A DNA stretch of 64,000 bases from Tateyamaria sp. syn59 (GCF_007995245.1 NZ_VCBA01000007.1:171008-235007), one strand, 5' to 3'; counted from the stretch's first letter, positions 8,732-17,966 are shown. Translations and numbers: made by a program. The notes: a model not told the origin generated them from the sequence alone.

Positions 8732-9520
8732 TCAGATATGTCCTGTCGCGCGCATGAAATCGGTCAGGACGCGGGCGTATTCTTCGGGTTGTTCGACGCA
8801 GGGCAGGTGGCCCGCCTTGCGGATCAGGTGGAACTGGCTGCCGGGGATCAGGCTCACCGTTTCACGCACGAGGTCGGGCGGAGTGGACCCGTCTTCGGCC
8901 CCTGCAATGCCCAGCGTGGGCAAGCGCAGCGTGGCGGTGGTGGAGAAGAAATCGGTGCCGGAGATGGCGGCGGAGCATCCGGCATAGCCCGCGTCCTCCT
9001 GCCGAGTGAGCATGTTACGCCACAGTTCAAGCTCGACCCCCTGGTGGAAGTCGCGGGAGAACCAGCGGTCCATCACGGCGTCCGCCAGTTTTTCGATGCC
9101 GCCAGTGTTCACGTCCTGGATGCGGTCGGCCCACATCTCTTTCGTGCCGATCTTGGCGCCCGTGTTCGACAGCACCATGGCGCGCATCAGGTCCAGCCGT
9201 TTGACGGCGAGCCCTTGGGCGATCATGCCGCCGATGGAGAGGCCGACGAACATCACCTCTTTGAAGCCGAGCATGTCCATCAGCGCCTCGCAATCGCTGA
9301 CGAGTGCGCCCATGGAATAGGGGGCGGGCGGGCAGGTCGACAGGCCGTGGCCGCGTTTGTCAAAGCGCAGGATGCGCAGGCCATCGGGCAAGAGTGGCAG
9401 GATCGGGTCCCAGAGCCGCATGTCAGTGCCCAGCGAATTGACGAAGACCACCGGTGCGCCGTCGTCCGGCCCGTCAATGCGGTAGTGCAGGCGAACGTCG
9501 CCCAGATCGGCCATGTGCAT
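8732..9520 (-). CDS. pcaD: 3-oxoadipate enol-lactonase
   Basis: This 262-residue alpha/beta hydrolase hydrolyses 3-oxoadipate enol-lactone to 3-oxoadipate. The oxyanion region (NSLGTDMRLWD), the FDKRGHGLS block, the nucleophile elbow GLSIGGMIAQG (Ser at about 99) and the catalytic His near the C-terminus (RKAGHLPCVEQP) are all present. It lies immediately upstream of pcaB in the same direction, which supports PcaD over other esterases. It is stand-alone, not fused to PcaC. Confidence 0.88.
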   Translation of the reverse strand: MHMADLGDVRLHYRIDGPDDGAPVVFVNSLGTDMRLWDPILPLLPDGLRILRFDKRGHGLSTCPPAPYSMGALVSDCEALMDMLGFKEVMFVGLSIGGMIAQGLAVKRLDLMRAMVLSNTGAKIGTKEMWADRIQDVNTGGIEKLADAVMDRWFSRDFHQGVELELWRNMLTRQEDAGYAGCSAAISGTDFFSTTATLRLPTLGIAGAEDGSTPPDLVRETVSLIPGSQFHLIRKAGHLPCVEQPEEYARVLTDFMRATGHI

Positions 9521-9594
9521 GGTGGTCCCCTTCGTTTTGCGTCCTGTTTGGCGGATTGGGTCGGCAAAGGGAAGGTGCGTTGCGACGACGCGGC

Positions 9595-10788
9595 CTATCG
9601 TGTCAGGCGCATATGGGCGATGATCTGGCCGTGGTCGGAGGCGAGTTTGTTGTACGGCGCCTCTGCGTGGCTGCCATCGGTCAGGTGGTCGTTGAGGACG
9701 CTGAAATACTCCATCTCCCCGATGCTGTGCGCGGTGTCCGGCAGGAAGTGGCGGGACATGAAGATCTGGTCGATGCTTTCATAGGTGCCGCCGAAGGCTG
9801 CCGTATAGACCATGTCGCGGGTGGATTTGCGGATGAACTGCCGCTCGGCCGAGTGTAGGCGGACGGCTTCGATGTCTTCGCGGATTTGCGCGTCTTCCTC
9901 GTCGGAATAGCGGTCGCGCGGGGTTTCGGCGTCATGGCGCAGCATCCAGGCGTAGTTTTTGAATGGGCGCTCGCCGCTGATGATTTCAGAGCTGACGGCG
10001 TGTTCGCCATCGTTGAAGTCGCCCATGGCCATGACTGGGTGGCCCGCTTTCAATTCCTCGACGATGGCGCGGCGCAGCACCCAAGCCTCGGCCATGCGGC
10101 GCAACGCGGAGCGGAGGCCGCCCAGGGCGCGTGCGACGGGGTCGTATTGGGTCAGGTCAACCTCGGGCGGGACATCGGCGCCTTCAGGGCGCACGAATTC
10201 CCCCAGTTTGGATTTGAGGTGACAGTTGAACACGGTGATCACCTGGCCGCCGATGGGCACGCGCACCTTGAGGATCGGGCGGCTGAGCCGTGTCAGGCGA
10301 AAGCTGCCGCCGCCGTCGGGTCCCATGGGGCCAAAGTCGATGTCGACGGGTTCGGGCAGGTCCTGGATGATCTCGGGGTCGCCCACGAAGCCGAAGCGCG
10401 ACAGGATGGCGACGCCCGGTCGGCGTTCGCCCGGCGCGCCTGTGTCGTTGACGTTGGGCGCCACGGCGAGGGCCGCGTCTGTGTAGGGGCGGTAGGCCAG
10501 CTTGCGGAAAATGGCCTTGCGCCTGTAGCGTTTGTCGGGGCCGGGGATGTGGTTGTCGTTGTCTGCCATCCCCTCGGCATCGGCGGCGTCGATTACGGCG
10601 CGCAGGGCGCTTTCTTCGAAGATTTCCTGAAAGCCTACGATGTCGGCATCCATCGTTTGCACTTGTTCCGACAGCCAGTCGACTTTCCAGGCGTATTCTT
10701 CGGGCGTGTAGGACTGGAAGCGGTAGTATTCCTGATCCGGCCCGATCAGGTTTTTGACGTTGAAACTGGCGATGGTGAAGTCGGTCAT
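9595..10788 (-). CDS. Endonuclease/exonuclease/phosphatase (EEP) family protein
   Basis: The 397-residue protein has the EEP fold motifs in order: ASFNVKNL (residue ~8), DIVGFQEIFEE (metal-binding Glu, ~51), AILSRFGF, HLKSK, MAMGDFNDGEHA (Asp-x-Asn) and SDHGQIIAH (catalytic Asp-His at the C-terminus). Members cleave phosphodiesters in DNA, RNA or lipids; no signal peptide is seen, so a cytoplasmic role is likely. It is the last gene of a four-gene coupled operon, with a 4-base overlap with the PLP dehydratase upstream. Confidence 0.82.
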   Translation of the reverse strand: MTDFTIASFNVKNLIGPDQEYYRFQSYTPEEYAWKVDWLSEQVQTMDADIVGFQEIFEESALRAVIDAADAEGMADNDNHIPGPDKRYRRKAIFRKLAYRPYTDAALAVAPNVNDTGAPGERRPGVAILSRFGFVGDPEIIQDLPEPVDIDFGPMGPDGGGSFRLTRLSRPILKVRVPIGGQVITVFNCHLKSKLGEFVRPEGADVPPEVDLTQYDPVARALGGLRSALRRMAEAWVLRRAIVEELKAGHPVMAMGDFNDGEHAVSSEIISGERPFKNYAWMLRHDAETPRDRYSDEEDAQIREDIEAVRLHSAERQFIRKSTRDMVYTAAFGGTYESIDQIFMSRHFLPDTAHSIGEMEYFSVLNDHLTDGSHAEAPYNKLASDHGQIIAHMRLTR

Positions 10789-11756
10789 TCGAGGGTGTCC
10801 AATGCGCGTTGGAAGATGTCGGCGTCGACGTTGCCGCCGGAGATGGTGACGATCACGTCGTCCCCTTCAATCTGATCCTGCCGACACAATGCGGCAGCAA
10901 GGGCGACGGCGCCGCCCGGTTCGGCTACGAGTTTCAGGCGCAGGAAGGCGTGGGCCATTGCGTGGAGCGCCTCATCCTCGGTGACGGTTAGGCCGGGGCC
11001 GCAGAGCCGATGCAGGATTGGAAAGGTCAGATCGCCGGGCTGGGGTGTGATGATGGCGTCGCAGATGTTGCCGGACACCGCAGTGTTGCGTTCGATCCCG
11101 CCAGAGCGCAGCGAGCGGGCGACATCGTCGAACCCTTCGGGCTCGGCCGGGCGGACGCGGAGGCCCGGTGCTTCGGCCTCGAGCGCGAGGGCGATGCCGC
11201 TTGTGAACCCACCGCCGCCACAGCAGACAATCACGTCTGCGGCGACGACGCCCACGGCGGCTGCCTGTTCGGCAATTTCGAGGCCGGTGGTGCCTTGGCC
11301 CGCGATCACCTGCGGGTCGTCGAAGGGTTTGACGAGGGTTAGCCCACGCTCTTCGGCGAGCCTCGCGCCGATGATGTCGCGATCTGCGGAGCCGCGGTCG
11401 TAGAGGACGACTTCGGCCCCGAGTGCCTTGGTGTTCTCAATCTTCAGGCTGGGTGCGTCGCTGGGCATCACGATGACGGCGGGCACGTTGTGCATCTGGG
11501 CGGCGAGGGCCACGCCTTGTGCGTGGTTGCCGCTGGAAAAGGCGATGACGCCTGCGCTGCGTGTGGCCTCGTCGAGCGCCGACAGGGCCGACAGCGCGCC
11601 GCGGAATTTGAAGCTGCCGGTGTGTTGCAGGCATTCCGGCTTGATCCAGACGCGGCGGCCCCCGATGTCGTCGAGGAAGGGCGAGTTCAAGAGCGGCGTG
11701 GTGCGCGCGTGGCCGTTGAGCCGGGTCGCGGCGGCGCGAATCATGTCGATGTTCAT
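10785..11756 (-). CDS. PLP-dependent threonine/serine dehydratase-like protein
   Basis: The 323-residue fold-type II enzyme has the PLP lysine motif TGSFKFRGA (~47), SSGNHAQGVALAA (~75) and the phosphate-binding glycine loop CCGGGGFTSG (~178). It has no C-terminal ACT regulatory domain, so it is the short catabolic type, such as threonine ammonia-lyase, serine racemase or hydroxyectoine-type dehydratases. The start is fixed by the 4-base overlap with the upstream hydrolase. Exact substrate uncertain. Confidence 0.83.
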   Translation of the reverse strand: MNIDMIRAAATRLNGHARTTPLLNSPFLDDIGGRRVWIKPECLQHTGSFKFRGALSALSALDEATRSAGVIAFSSGNHAQGVALAAQMHNVPAVIVMPSDAPSLKIENTKALGAEVVLYDRGSADRDIIGARLAEERGLTLVKPFDDPQVIAGQGTTGLEIAEQAAAVGVVAADVIVCCGGGGFTSGIALALEAEAPGLRVRPAEPEGFDDVARSLRSGGIERNTAVSGNICDAIITPQPGDLTFPILHRLCGPGLTVTEDEALHAMAHAFLRLKLVAEPGGAVALAAALCRQDQIEGDDVIVTISGGNVDADIFQRALDTLE

Positions 11757-12571
11757 TGCATTTTTTCCATCCAGGCGCGGAGGGCGCTTAGGGCTTCTGG
11801 TTCGTCAAGGAAGGGGACGTGACCCCTGTCCGGCACCTCGGCGTAGATCATATCGGGGCGGCGGTCCTGCATCTTTTGCGCGATCTCCGCGGTGAGCAGG
11901 TCGGAGCCTGCGCCGCGGATCAGGGCCAGTGGCTTGCCTGCCAGCGCGTCAAAGAAGGGCCAGAGGTCGGGGACGTCGCCAACGGCCTCGACGGCATCGC
12001 GCAGGCGTGGGTCATAGGTGATGTCGAGGCCGTTGTCGGTCTGGGTGAAATGGGTTTGCGCCTCTCGCATCCAGCGTTCTGCGGGGACGTCTGTGAAACC
12101 GGGCAGCACATGGGGTAGGGCGGCTGCAGCCTCGGCATGGGTTTTGGCGCCAGGGCGTTTGCCGAGATAGGCCATGATCCCGGTCAGACCCGCAGGATCC
12201 AGTTCTGGGCCGACATCGTTCAGTGCTGCGCCGATGATGTGATCAGGGGCGATGGCGGCGAGCCCCATCGCGTTCAGCCCACCGCGCGAGGTGCCGAGGA
12301 TGGCGACTGAGGCCAGCGAGAGGTGGTCCATCAGCTCCATCACGTCGCGGATTTCGATGGGCAGTGTGTAGTTCTGCCAAGTGTCGCCCCATTGCGAACG
12401 TCCGCGGCCACGGTAGTCCATCTTGATCAGTCGGCAGGGGGGCAGATGTGGTGTGACGTACTGGAAGTCCTGCGTTGTGCGGGTGAGACCGGGCAGGCAC
12501 AGGAGGGGCAGGCCCTGGCCCGCGTCCTCATAATAGAGGGTGAGACCGTCGGACGTCTGGAAGGTGCTCAT
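11753..12571 (-). CDS. Alpha/beta hydrolase
   Basis: The 272-residue protein starts at the ATG at 12571 (MSTFQTSDGLTLYYED), which overlaps the HAD stop by 4 bases; a longer upstream reading is not needed. It shows LLCLPGLTRTTQDF (oxyanion), DYRGRGRSQW, the nucleophile elbow GTSRGGLNAMG (Ser ~99) and a late His (DRGHVPFLDEPEAL). Family members are esterases, lactonases or haloalkane-type hydrolases. Being co-translated with a haloacid-dehalogenase-like gene, it may act in the same short pathway. Confidence 0.82.
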   Translation of the reverse strand: MSTFQTSDGLTLYYEDAGQGLPLLCLPGLTRTTQDFQYVTPHLPPCRLIKMDYRGRGRSQWGDTWQNYTLPIEIRDVMELMDHLSLASVAILGTSRGGLNAMGLAAIAPDHIIGAALNDVGPELDPAGLTGIMAYLGKRPGAKTHAEAAAALPHVLPGFTDVPAERWMREAQTHFTQTDNGLDITYDPRLRDAVEAVGDVPDLWPFFDALAGKPLALIRGAGSDLLTAEIAQKMQDRRPDMIYAEVPDRGHVPFLDEPEALSALRAWMEKMQ

Positions 12572-13254
12572 GCGGTGGCAAGCTCCGGGATGGGCGTGAG
12601 GTCGGTCAGGACGTGGGCGGGTCTCCAGGGCAGGCGGTCCACAGGCTCGCCCGCCCGGTTGACCCACGCGGTGGTGAAGCCGTAGCCGGTGGCACCGGCG
12701 GCGTCCCAGCCGTTGGAGGAGACGAACAGCACTTCGTCCTTGGCGCAGCCAAAGCGCTGGCCGACGAGGTCGTAGACCCGTGCGTCCGGTTTGAAGATGC
12801 CCACGCTTTCGACGGACAGGCAGTCATCGAGGACGTCTGTAATGCCGGCCGATTGGACAGCGCCGTTGAGCATGTCGGGGGAGCCGTTGGACAGGATCGC
12901 GGTGTTGAGGCCTGCGTTTTTCAGCGCGTGCAGCATGGCGGGCACTTCGGGGTAGGCCTGCAGCTCCCAATAGAGCGCCAGGAGCCGTTCGCGCAGGGCT
13001 GCGTTTCCATCCAGACCGGTGCGTTCGAGCGCCCAGTCGAGCCCGTCCTGAGTGACTTGCCAGAAATCCGTATGCGCGTCGGTGATGGCGCGCAGCCAGG
13101 TGTATTGCAGCTGTTTCAGACGCCAGTGTTCGGCCAGCGCGGGCCACGCGTCCTCAAGTTGGGGAAAGGCAGGCTCTGACGCGGCGATGCGTGCGGCTGC
13201 CGCAACGTCAAAGAGCGTGCCGTAGGCGTCGAAGATACATGTGGTGATAGGCAT
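12568..13254 (-). CDS. Haloacid dehalogenase type II-like HAD hydrolase
   Basis: The 228-residue HAD protein has the nucleophile motif FDAYGTLFD (Asp ~8), SNGSPDMLNGAV (motif II Ser/Asn, ~118), Lys in GIFKPDARVYDLV (~152) and SSNGWDAAGA (motif IV). The Asn-Gly-Ser and SSNGWDA elements are those of L-2-haloacid dehalogenases. It is the first gene of the HAD/hydrolase/dehydratase/EEP operon, each overlapping the next by 4 bases, so the four products are made together. Confidence 0.85.
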   Translation of the reverse strand: MPITTCIFDAYGTLFDVAAAARIAASEPAFPQLEDAWPALAEHWRLKQLQYTWLRAITDAHTDFWQVTQDGLDWALERTGLDGNAALRERLLALYWELQAYPEVPAMLHALKNAGLNTAILSNGSPDMLNGAVQSAGITDVLDDCLSVESVGIFKPDARVYDLVGQRFGCAKDEVLFVSSNGWDAAGATGYGFTTAWVNRAGEPVDRLPWRPAHVLTDLTPIPELATA

Positions 13255-13385
13255 TATGCGTTCCTTTGCCCGTACCGTGGCACGGGGCGCGCGGGACGAA
13301 AAGGGGCGAGGTGGGGTTTACCCCACTCACACTGCCGGGCAGGGTGTGGCATCTGAGGGGCGGACAATGGCTTGGGAGATGGACC

Positions 13386-13820
13386 ATGGCGGCAATCAAG
13401 GACGGCGACACGGTGCGCATCCACTACACCGGGACGTTGCTGGATGGCACCGTTTTTGACAGCTCGGACGGGCGCGATCCGCTGGAGTTTGTCGTGGGGT
13501 CCGGGCAGATTATTCCGGGCCTCGACGTGGCCCTGCCGGGTATGGCCGAGGGCGACAAGAAGAAGGTGAGCATTCCCTGCGATCAGGCCTATGGCCCGAT
13601 CAATCCGGCCTTGCGCCAGGGCGTGCCACGGGATGCGATCCCGGACGACATCGCGCTTGAGGTCGGGTTGCAGTTGCAGATGCAGACGCCGCAGGGCCAG
13701 CCGATGCCCGTCACGGTGGTCGAGGTTGGCACAGAAGAGATCATGCTGGATGCCAATCACCCGCTGGCGGGTCAGGATCTGGTGTTCGATTTCGAGGTCG
13801 TGTCGGTCAACGCTGGCTGA
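13386..13820 (+). CDS. FKBP-type peptidyl-prolyl cis-trans isomerase, SlyD-like
   Basis: The 144-residue protein starts at ATG 13386 (MAAIKDGDTVRIHYTG). The FKBP core (GTVFDSSDGRDPLEF, GSGQIIPGLDVALPGM) is interrupted by an insert-in-flap segment (about residues 70-120), as in SlyD, and closes with ANHPLAGQDLVFDFEV. It lacks the His-rich SlyD tail, so it is a short chaperone-type FKBP. It has no signal peptide and acts in the cytoplasm. It is transcribed divergently from the HAD operon. Confidence 0.88.
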   Translation: MAAIKDGDTVRIHYTGTLLDGTVFDSSDGRDPLEFVVGSGQIIPGLDVALPGMAEGDKKKVSIPCDQAYGPINPALRQGVPRDAIPDDIALEVGLQLQMQTPQGQPMPVTVVEVGTEEIMLDANHPLAGQDLVFDFEVVSVNAG

Positions 13821-13865
13821 CGCGCGTTCACGCTAGCGCGGAACGACGCCCCACCCACCGTCCCA

Positions 13866-14237
13866 TCAACCGCCGGGCGTAAGAGCGCGCAAGGTTTGCG
13901 CCACGTCGTTGGCCTGGGCCTGCACGTCGATCTGCTGCGTGTTGGTGGGGGATGTTGCACCAAGGCGGTGCACGGGTACGGCGTCGGTCGGCATGCGCCG
14001 GACATGGACATCTTGCGGTGCCTCGAACCTGCTTTGCTGTTGCGCGCGCGGGGGCACGTCATGGGCCATCGCAACCACATCCTCGACCAGGCCGGGATTC
14101 ATGCGCAGAAGCAGCAGCAGACCCATGCCTGTAAGCGAGAACACCAGACGGCGCAGCCAGTTCGACCGACGCAGGCGCGCGGCGCGCCGGTCGAGAATGC
14201 GGGCGTGGTGTGCCGGGTCTTTGGGTTTCGCGAACAT
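13866..14237 (-). CDS. Hypothetical protein with one membrane segment
   Basis: The 123-residue protein has an N-terminal basic region rich in Arg, then a hydrophobic segment (about residues 31-47, VFSLTGMGLLLLLRMNP). The long C-terminal part is polar and rich in Gln, Pro and Thr, and would face the periplasm if the protein is inserted N-in. I recognise no domain. It lies convergent to the FKBP gene and upstream of nothing obvious. The 229 bases between its start and the end of fabI show no gene. Confidence 0.55.
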   Translation of the reverse strand: MFAKPKDPAHHARILDRRAARLRRSNWLRRLVFSLTGMGLLLLLRMNPGLVEDVVAMAHDVPPRAQQQSRFEAPQDVHVRRMPTDAVPVHRLGATSPTNTQQIDVQAQANDVAQTLRALTPGG

Positions 14238-14466
14238 GGTGAAAGCCTATGTGATGAAATTGGCTATTTTGGGGCGGATACGCGCAGTGTGCATCCGCGA
14301 AGGTTGAGCATTGGTTAAGAGCGCCGCGCACATGGGATGTGCATCGTCCCGGGGGCGTGCGTAAGCCTTCGGCGCGTTGCCGTCATTCATGTGGTTTATA
14401 CGAAGGTGTGCGGACATTCCGTCGCGCGGCGTTACACGTGCCGCACCTGATGGTCCGCTGTCGTGC

Positions 14467-15258
14467 CTAGAGGTGATCCTGTTGGGGCATGCCCAGCACG
14501 TGGAAGCCGCCATCGACACGGATGACCTCTCCGGTGGTGCAAGCGCCAGCGTCGGAGCAGAGATAGACGGCTGTCCCGCCGACAGCTTCAAGCGTTGCGT
14601 TTGACCGCATCGGCGCGTTCTGGTCGGTGTGCTTGTACGTCTTGCGCGCGCCTGCAATGGCAGACCCTGCGAGTGTTTTCATCGGGCCGGGTGAGATGGC
14701 GTTCACGCGGATGCCTTCGGGGCCGAGATCGTTGGCGAGGTAGCGGGTGGCTGATTCCAGCGCCGCCTTGGCCACGCCCATGACGTTGTAGTTCGGGACA
14801 ACGCGGTTCGACCCCAGATAGGTGAGCGTCAGCAGTGTGCCGCCGTTCTCGACCATCATGGGGTGCGCGCGGCGCGCAACCTCGACAAAGGAATAAGCCG
14901 AGATTTCCATGGAATGCTTGAAGTTCGCCCGGCTGGTGTTCAGGAACCGCCCAGTCAGTTCCGACTTGTCTGAATAGGCGATGGCATGGACCAGAAAGTC
15001 GATGGTCGGCCAGCGGGCCTGCAGCCCTTCAAAGGCCGCATCAAGCGAGGCGTCATCGGTGACATCCACGTCCACCATGAAGTCGGACCCGACGCTGGCC
15101 GCCAGAGGCTCCAGCCGTTTTCCGAAGGCTTCGCCCTGGTAGGTAAAGGCCAGTTCGGCGCCGGCGCCGTGCAGCGCCTTTGCTATGCCCCATGCAATCG
15201 AGCGATCGTTGGCAACGCCCATCACAAGGCCGCGTTTTCCTGTCAGCAATCCTGTCAT
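14467..15258 (-). CDS. fabI: Enoyl-[acyl-carrier-protein] reductase (NADH)
   Basis: The 263-residue short-chain dehydrogenase-type enzyme carries out the last step of each fatty acid elongation cycle and is the triclosan target. The FabI-specific nucleotide motif GVANDRSIAWGIA (~14), the catalytic Tyr-x6-Lys (YNVMGVAK, ~157) and the substrate loop ISPGPMKTLAGSAI are present. It lies 9 bases downstream of fabB, forming fabA-fabB-fabI on the minus strand. Confidence 0.95.
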   Translation of the reverse strand: MTGLLTGKRGLVMGVANDRSIAWGIAKALHGAGAELAFTYQGEAFGKRLEPLAASVGSDFMVDVDVTDDASLDAAFEGLQARWPTIDFLVHAIAYSDKSELTGRFLNTSRANFKHSMEISAYSFVEVARRAHPMMVENGGTLLTLTYLGSNRVVPNYNVMGVAKAALESATRYLANDLGPEGIRVNAISPGPMKTLAGSAIAGARKTYKHTDQNAPMRSNATLEAVGGTAVYLCSDAGACTTGEVIRVDGGFHVLGMPQQDHL

Positions 15259-15267
15259 GGCGAAATA

Positions 15268-16497
15268 CTACCCGTGAAATTTCGAAAGGATCATGGATCC
15301 GTTTGTGCCGCCGAAGCCGAAGGAGTTCGTCATCACCGAATCGAGACCTGCGTCGGGCCGCATTTCCGTTGCGATTTCGGAGGCGTTCAGGCCGGGGTCT
15401 AGGGTTTCCACGTTGATCGATGGTGTGATGAAATCGTTGTCCAGCATCAGAAGGCTGAAAATGGCTTCGAGCGCCCCGGCCGCCCCTTGGGCATGGCCTG
15501 TCATGGACTTGGTGGAGCTGACGGGCGGTGTGCTGCCTTCGCCAAAGACGCGGCGGACGGCTTCGATTTCGCCCACATCGCCCACGGGGGTCGAGGTGCC
15601 ATGGGCGTTGATGTAGTCCACACTGCGGCCTTCGGGCAGGGTTTGGAGCGCGAGACGCATGGCGCGTTCACCGCCTTCGCCCGAAGGCGCCACCATGTCA
15701 TGGCCGTCGGATGTCGCGGCGTAGCCGGTCACTTCCGCGTAGATCTTGGCACCGCGTGCTTTGGCGTGTTCAAGCTCTTCCAGAACGACGATGCCGCCGC
15801 CGCCGGAGATGACGAACCCGTCGCGGTCCGCATCAAAGGCCCGGCTGGCCCGCGCGGGGGTGTCGTTGTATTTCGAGGACATCGCGCCCATGGCGTCAAA
15901 GAGGCAGGACAGGGTCCAGTCCAGTTCTTCCCCGCCGCCTGCGAACATCACGTCCTGTTTTCCCAGCATGATCTGTTCGGCCGCATTGCCGATGCAGTGC
16001 AGGGAGGTCGAGCAGGCGCTGGTGATGGAGTAGTTGATGCCCTTGATCTTGAAGCCCGTTGCAAGGTTCGCGCTGATGGTCGAGGACATGCATTTGGGCA
16101 CGGCAAAGGGGCCGATGCGCTTGGTCGCGCCTGTCTTCAGCACGGTCTGGTGCGCGGTCAGCATGGCCGAGGTGGACGGCCCGCCGGACCCGGCGACAAG
16201 TCCCGTGCGCGGGTTCACGATGTCACCTTCTTCCAGCCCCGCATCCGCGATGGCCTGCGTCATGGCGATATGGGCATAGGCGGCTCCCGGTCCCATGAAC
16301 CGCAGTGCGCGCTTGTCCACGTGTTCCTTGACGTCCAGCTTGAGCGTTCCGGCGATCTGGCTGCGAAAGCCGTGTTCGGCCATCTCTTCGCTGGCGACGA
16401 TTCCCGAGGTGCCGGATTTGAGGGAGGCGAGCACCTCTTCGGCGTTATTGCCGATGGACGACACGATTCCCAAACCGGTGACAACAACGCGGCGCAT
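15268..16497 (-). CDS. fabB: 3-oxoacyl-ACP synthase I
   Basis: The 409-residue beta-ketoacyl-ACP synthase has the catalytic triad of the elongating enzymes: Cys in SACSTSLHCIG (~163), His in NAHGTSTPVGD (~300) and His in KSMTGHAQGAAGA (~335). It is placed between fabA and fabI, so it is the FabB that extends the cis-unsaturated product of FabA. The start MRRVVVTGLGIVSSIG is typical of the family. Confidence 0.95.
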   Translation of the reverse strand: MRRVVVTGLGIVSSIGNNAEEVLASLKSGTSGIVASEEMAEHGFRSQIAGTLKLDVKEHVDKRALRFMGPGAAYAHIAMTQAIADAGLEEGDIVNPRTGLVAGSGGPSTSAMLTAHQTVLKTGATKRIGPFAVPKCMSSTISANLATGFKIKGINYSITSACSTSLHCIGNAAEQIMLGKQDVMFAGGGEELDWTLSCLFDAMGAMSSKYNDTPARASRAFDADRDGFVISGGGGIVVLEELEHAKARGAKIYAEVTGYAATSDGHDMVAPSGEGGERAMRLALQTLPEGRSVDYINAHGTSTPVGDVGEIEAVRRVFGEGSTPPVSSTKSMTGHAQGAAGALEAIFSLLMLDNDFITPSINVETLDPGLNASEIATEMRPDAGLDSVMTNSFGFGGTNGSMILSKFHG

Positions 16498-16530
16498 GAT
16501 CAGGGTCCTTTCTGGCCTCGGTCCGACAGG

Positions 16531-17040
16531 TCAGCTTTCTGACAGAGCGACTTTCATGTCCTTGACCTGATAGATCACTTCGCCGTCGGCTTCCACCCGC
16601 CCGTCGGCGACACCCATGGTCAGGCGGCGGGTCTGGATCGCCTTGGTGAAATCGACATAGTAGGTCAGCATCTTGCGGTCGGGGCGGACCATGCCGGTCA
16701 GCTTTACTTCGCCCACGCCCAGGGCATAACCGCGCCCCTGCCAGCCGCGCCAGCCCAGATTGAAGCCGGTCAGTTGCCACAGGCCGTCGAGGCCGAGACA
16801 GCCGGGCATGATCGGGTTGCCGGGGAAGTGGCAGTCGAAGAACCACAGGTCCGGTGTGATGTCGAATTCGGCGATCACATGCCCCTTGCCGTATTCGCCC
16901 CCATCGCCCGAGATGTCGGTGATGCGATCCATCATCAGCATGGGCGGTTCGGGCAGTTGCGCGTTGCCGGGGCCAAACAGCTCACCGCGGGCGCATTTCA
17001 ACAGGTCGTCTTTGTCAAAACGGGTGGGGTAGTCTGCCAT
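16531..17040 (-). CDS. fabA: 3-hydroxydecanoyl-ACP dehydratase/isomerase
   Basis: With the start at 17040 ([14 protein letters not shown]) the protein is 169 residues, the usual FabA length; eight more in-frame residues upstream are possible but not needed. The active-site His is in [14 protein letters not shown] (~70) and Asp in [12 protein letters not shown] (~84). FabA makes the cis-3 double bond that starts unsaturated fatty acid synthesis. It is the first gene of the fabA-fabB-fabI operon and is divergent from the oxygenase gene. Confidence 0.95.
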   Translation of the reverse strand: MADYPTRFDKDDLLKCARGELFGPGNAQLPEPPMLMMDRITDISGDGGEYGKGHVIAEFDITPDLWFFDCHFPGNPIMPGCLGLDGLWQLTGFNLGWRGWQGRGYALGVGEVKLTGMVRPDRKMLTYYVDFTKAIQTRRLTMGVADGRVEADGEVIYQVKDMKVALSES

Positions 17041-17171
17041 TGGGGCCTCGTATTGGTCGCGCATGTGGTCCCGTTTACAGGGTTTTGACCCTCTAGCACC
17101 GGGCGGGCGAAGGGCGCAAGGGCGCTGGCGGTGGCTTGTCAGGTTGCTGCGGGTGCGGCAGGGTCAGGCAT

Positions 17172-17957
17172 ATGAAAGACGTCGTTGATCTTGATCGCTA
17201 TCCGCTCGACCGTCCGCACACGCCGGAATGGGATGCACTGGTGCAATTTGCGAAAGACGGCCTGGCGCGGGACGGGTTGTTCAATTTGCCGGGCTTTATG
17301 CGCCCTGAGGCGTTGAGGGCGGTGTTGACGCACGTTCACCCGCGTATGGAGGCGGAGAGTTTTCACCATCGCCGTGCGCACAACATCTACTTCAAGGATC
17401 ACGTCGATGGTTTGCCGCCGGATGATCCGGCACTGCGGAAGGTGGAGACGGCAAACCATACGCTTTGCCATGATCAAATGCGCGGCACTGCACTGGACCA
17501 GATTTATCTGTGGCCTGCGTTCGCGACGTTCCTTGCGGCGGTTATGGACAAGCCGCAGCTTTACACGATGGACGACGCGCTGGCCGGGCTGAATGTGCTG
17601 GAGTACCGGCCTGGCGAAGCGCTGAACTGGCATTTTGATCGGTCGATCTTTACCACCACGCTGCTGTTGCAAGAGGCGAGCGTTGGTGGGCTGTTCGAAT
17701 ATGCCAAGGATCTGCGCCGCGAGGATGACCCCAATCATGCGGGGATTGCCGATTTGCTGGCTGGTCGCATCACGCCGACGACGCTTGAGCAGTCGGCGGG
17801 CACGTTGAACGTGTTTCTCGGCGTGAACACGGCGCATCGGGTGTCGACCGTGAGGCCCGGTACATCGCGGATTGTCGCGGTGCTGTCGCACTACGACACG
17901 CCGGGTCGCGCCTTCAGTTCCGAAGAACAGATGGGCTTTTTCGGACGTGTGGCATAA
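17172..17957 (+). CDS. 2-oxoglutarate/Fe(II) oxygenase related to the BesD/HalD group
   Basis: The 261-residue protein (ATG at 17172) has a jelly-roll Fe(II)/2OG site: NWHFDRSIFTTTLLLQ (~155, His-x-Asp) and distal NTAHRVSTVRPGTSRI (His ~222, Arg ~227 for 2OG). The ARM-like blocks (HRRAHNIYFKD, LNVLEYRPGEALNWHFD) recall the amino-acid halogenase group BesD/HalD. Radical halogenases of that type replace the Asp by Gly or Ala to make room for chloride. Here Asp is kept, so hydroxylation is more likely (inference). It lies between fabA and irr. Confidence 0.72.
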   Translation: MKDVVDLDRYPLDRPHTPEWDALVQFAKDGLARDGLFNLPGFMRPEALRAVLTHVHPRMEAESFHHRRAHNIYFKDHVDGLPPDDPALRKVETANHTLCHDQMRGTALDQIYLWPAFATFLAAVMDKPQLYTMDDALAGLNVLEYRPGEALNWHFDRSIFTTTLLLQEASVGGLFEYAKDLRREDDPNHAGIADLLAGRITPTTLEQSAGTLNVFLGVNTAHRVSTVRPGTSRIVAVLSHYDTPGRAFSSEEQMGFFGRVA

Positions 17958-17966
17958 TGCCTATCC

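Noticed and set aside
15487..16542. A 351-residue plus-strand frame over fabB
   Set aside because: It is antisense to fabB, which has all catalytic residues; the translated sequence has no recognisable motif.
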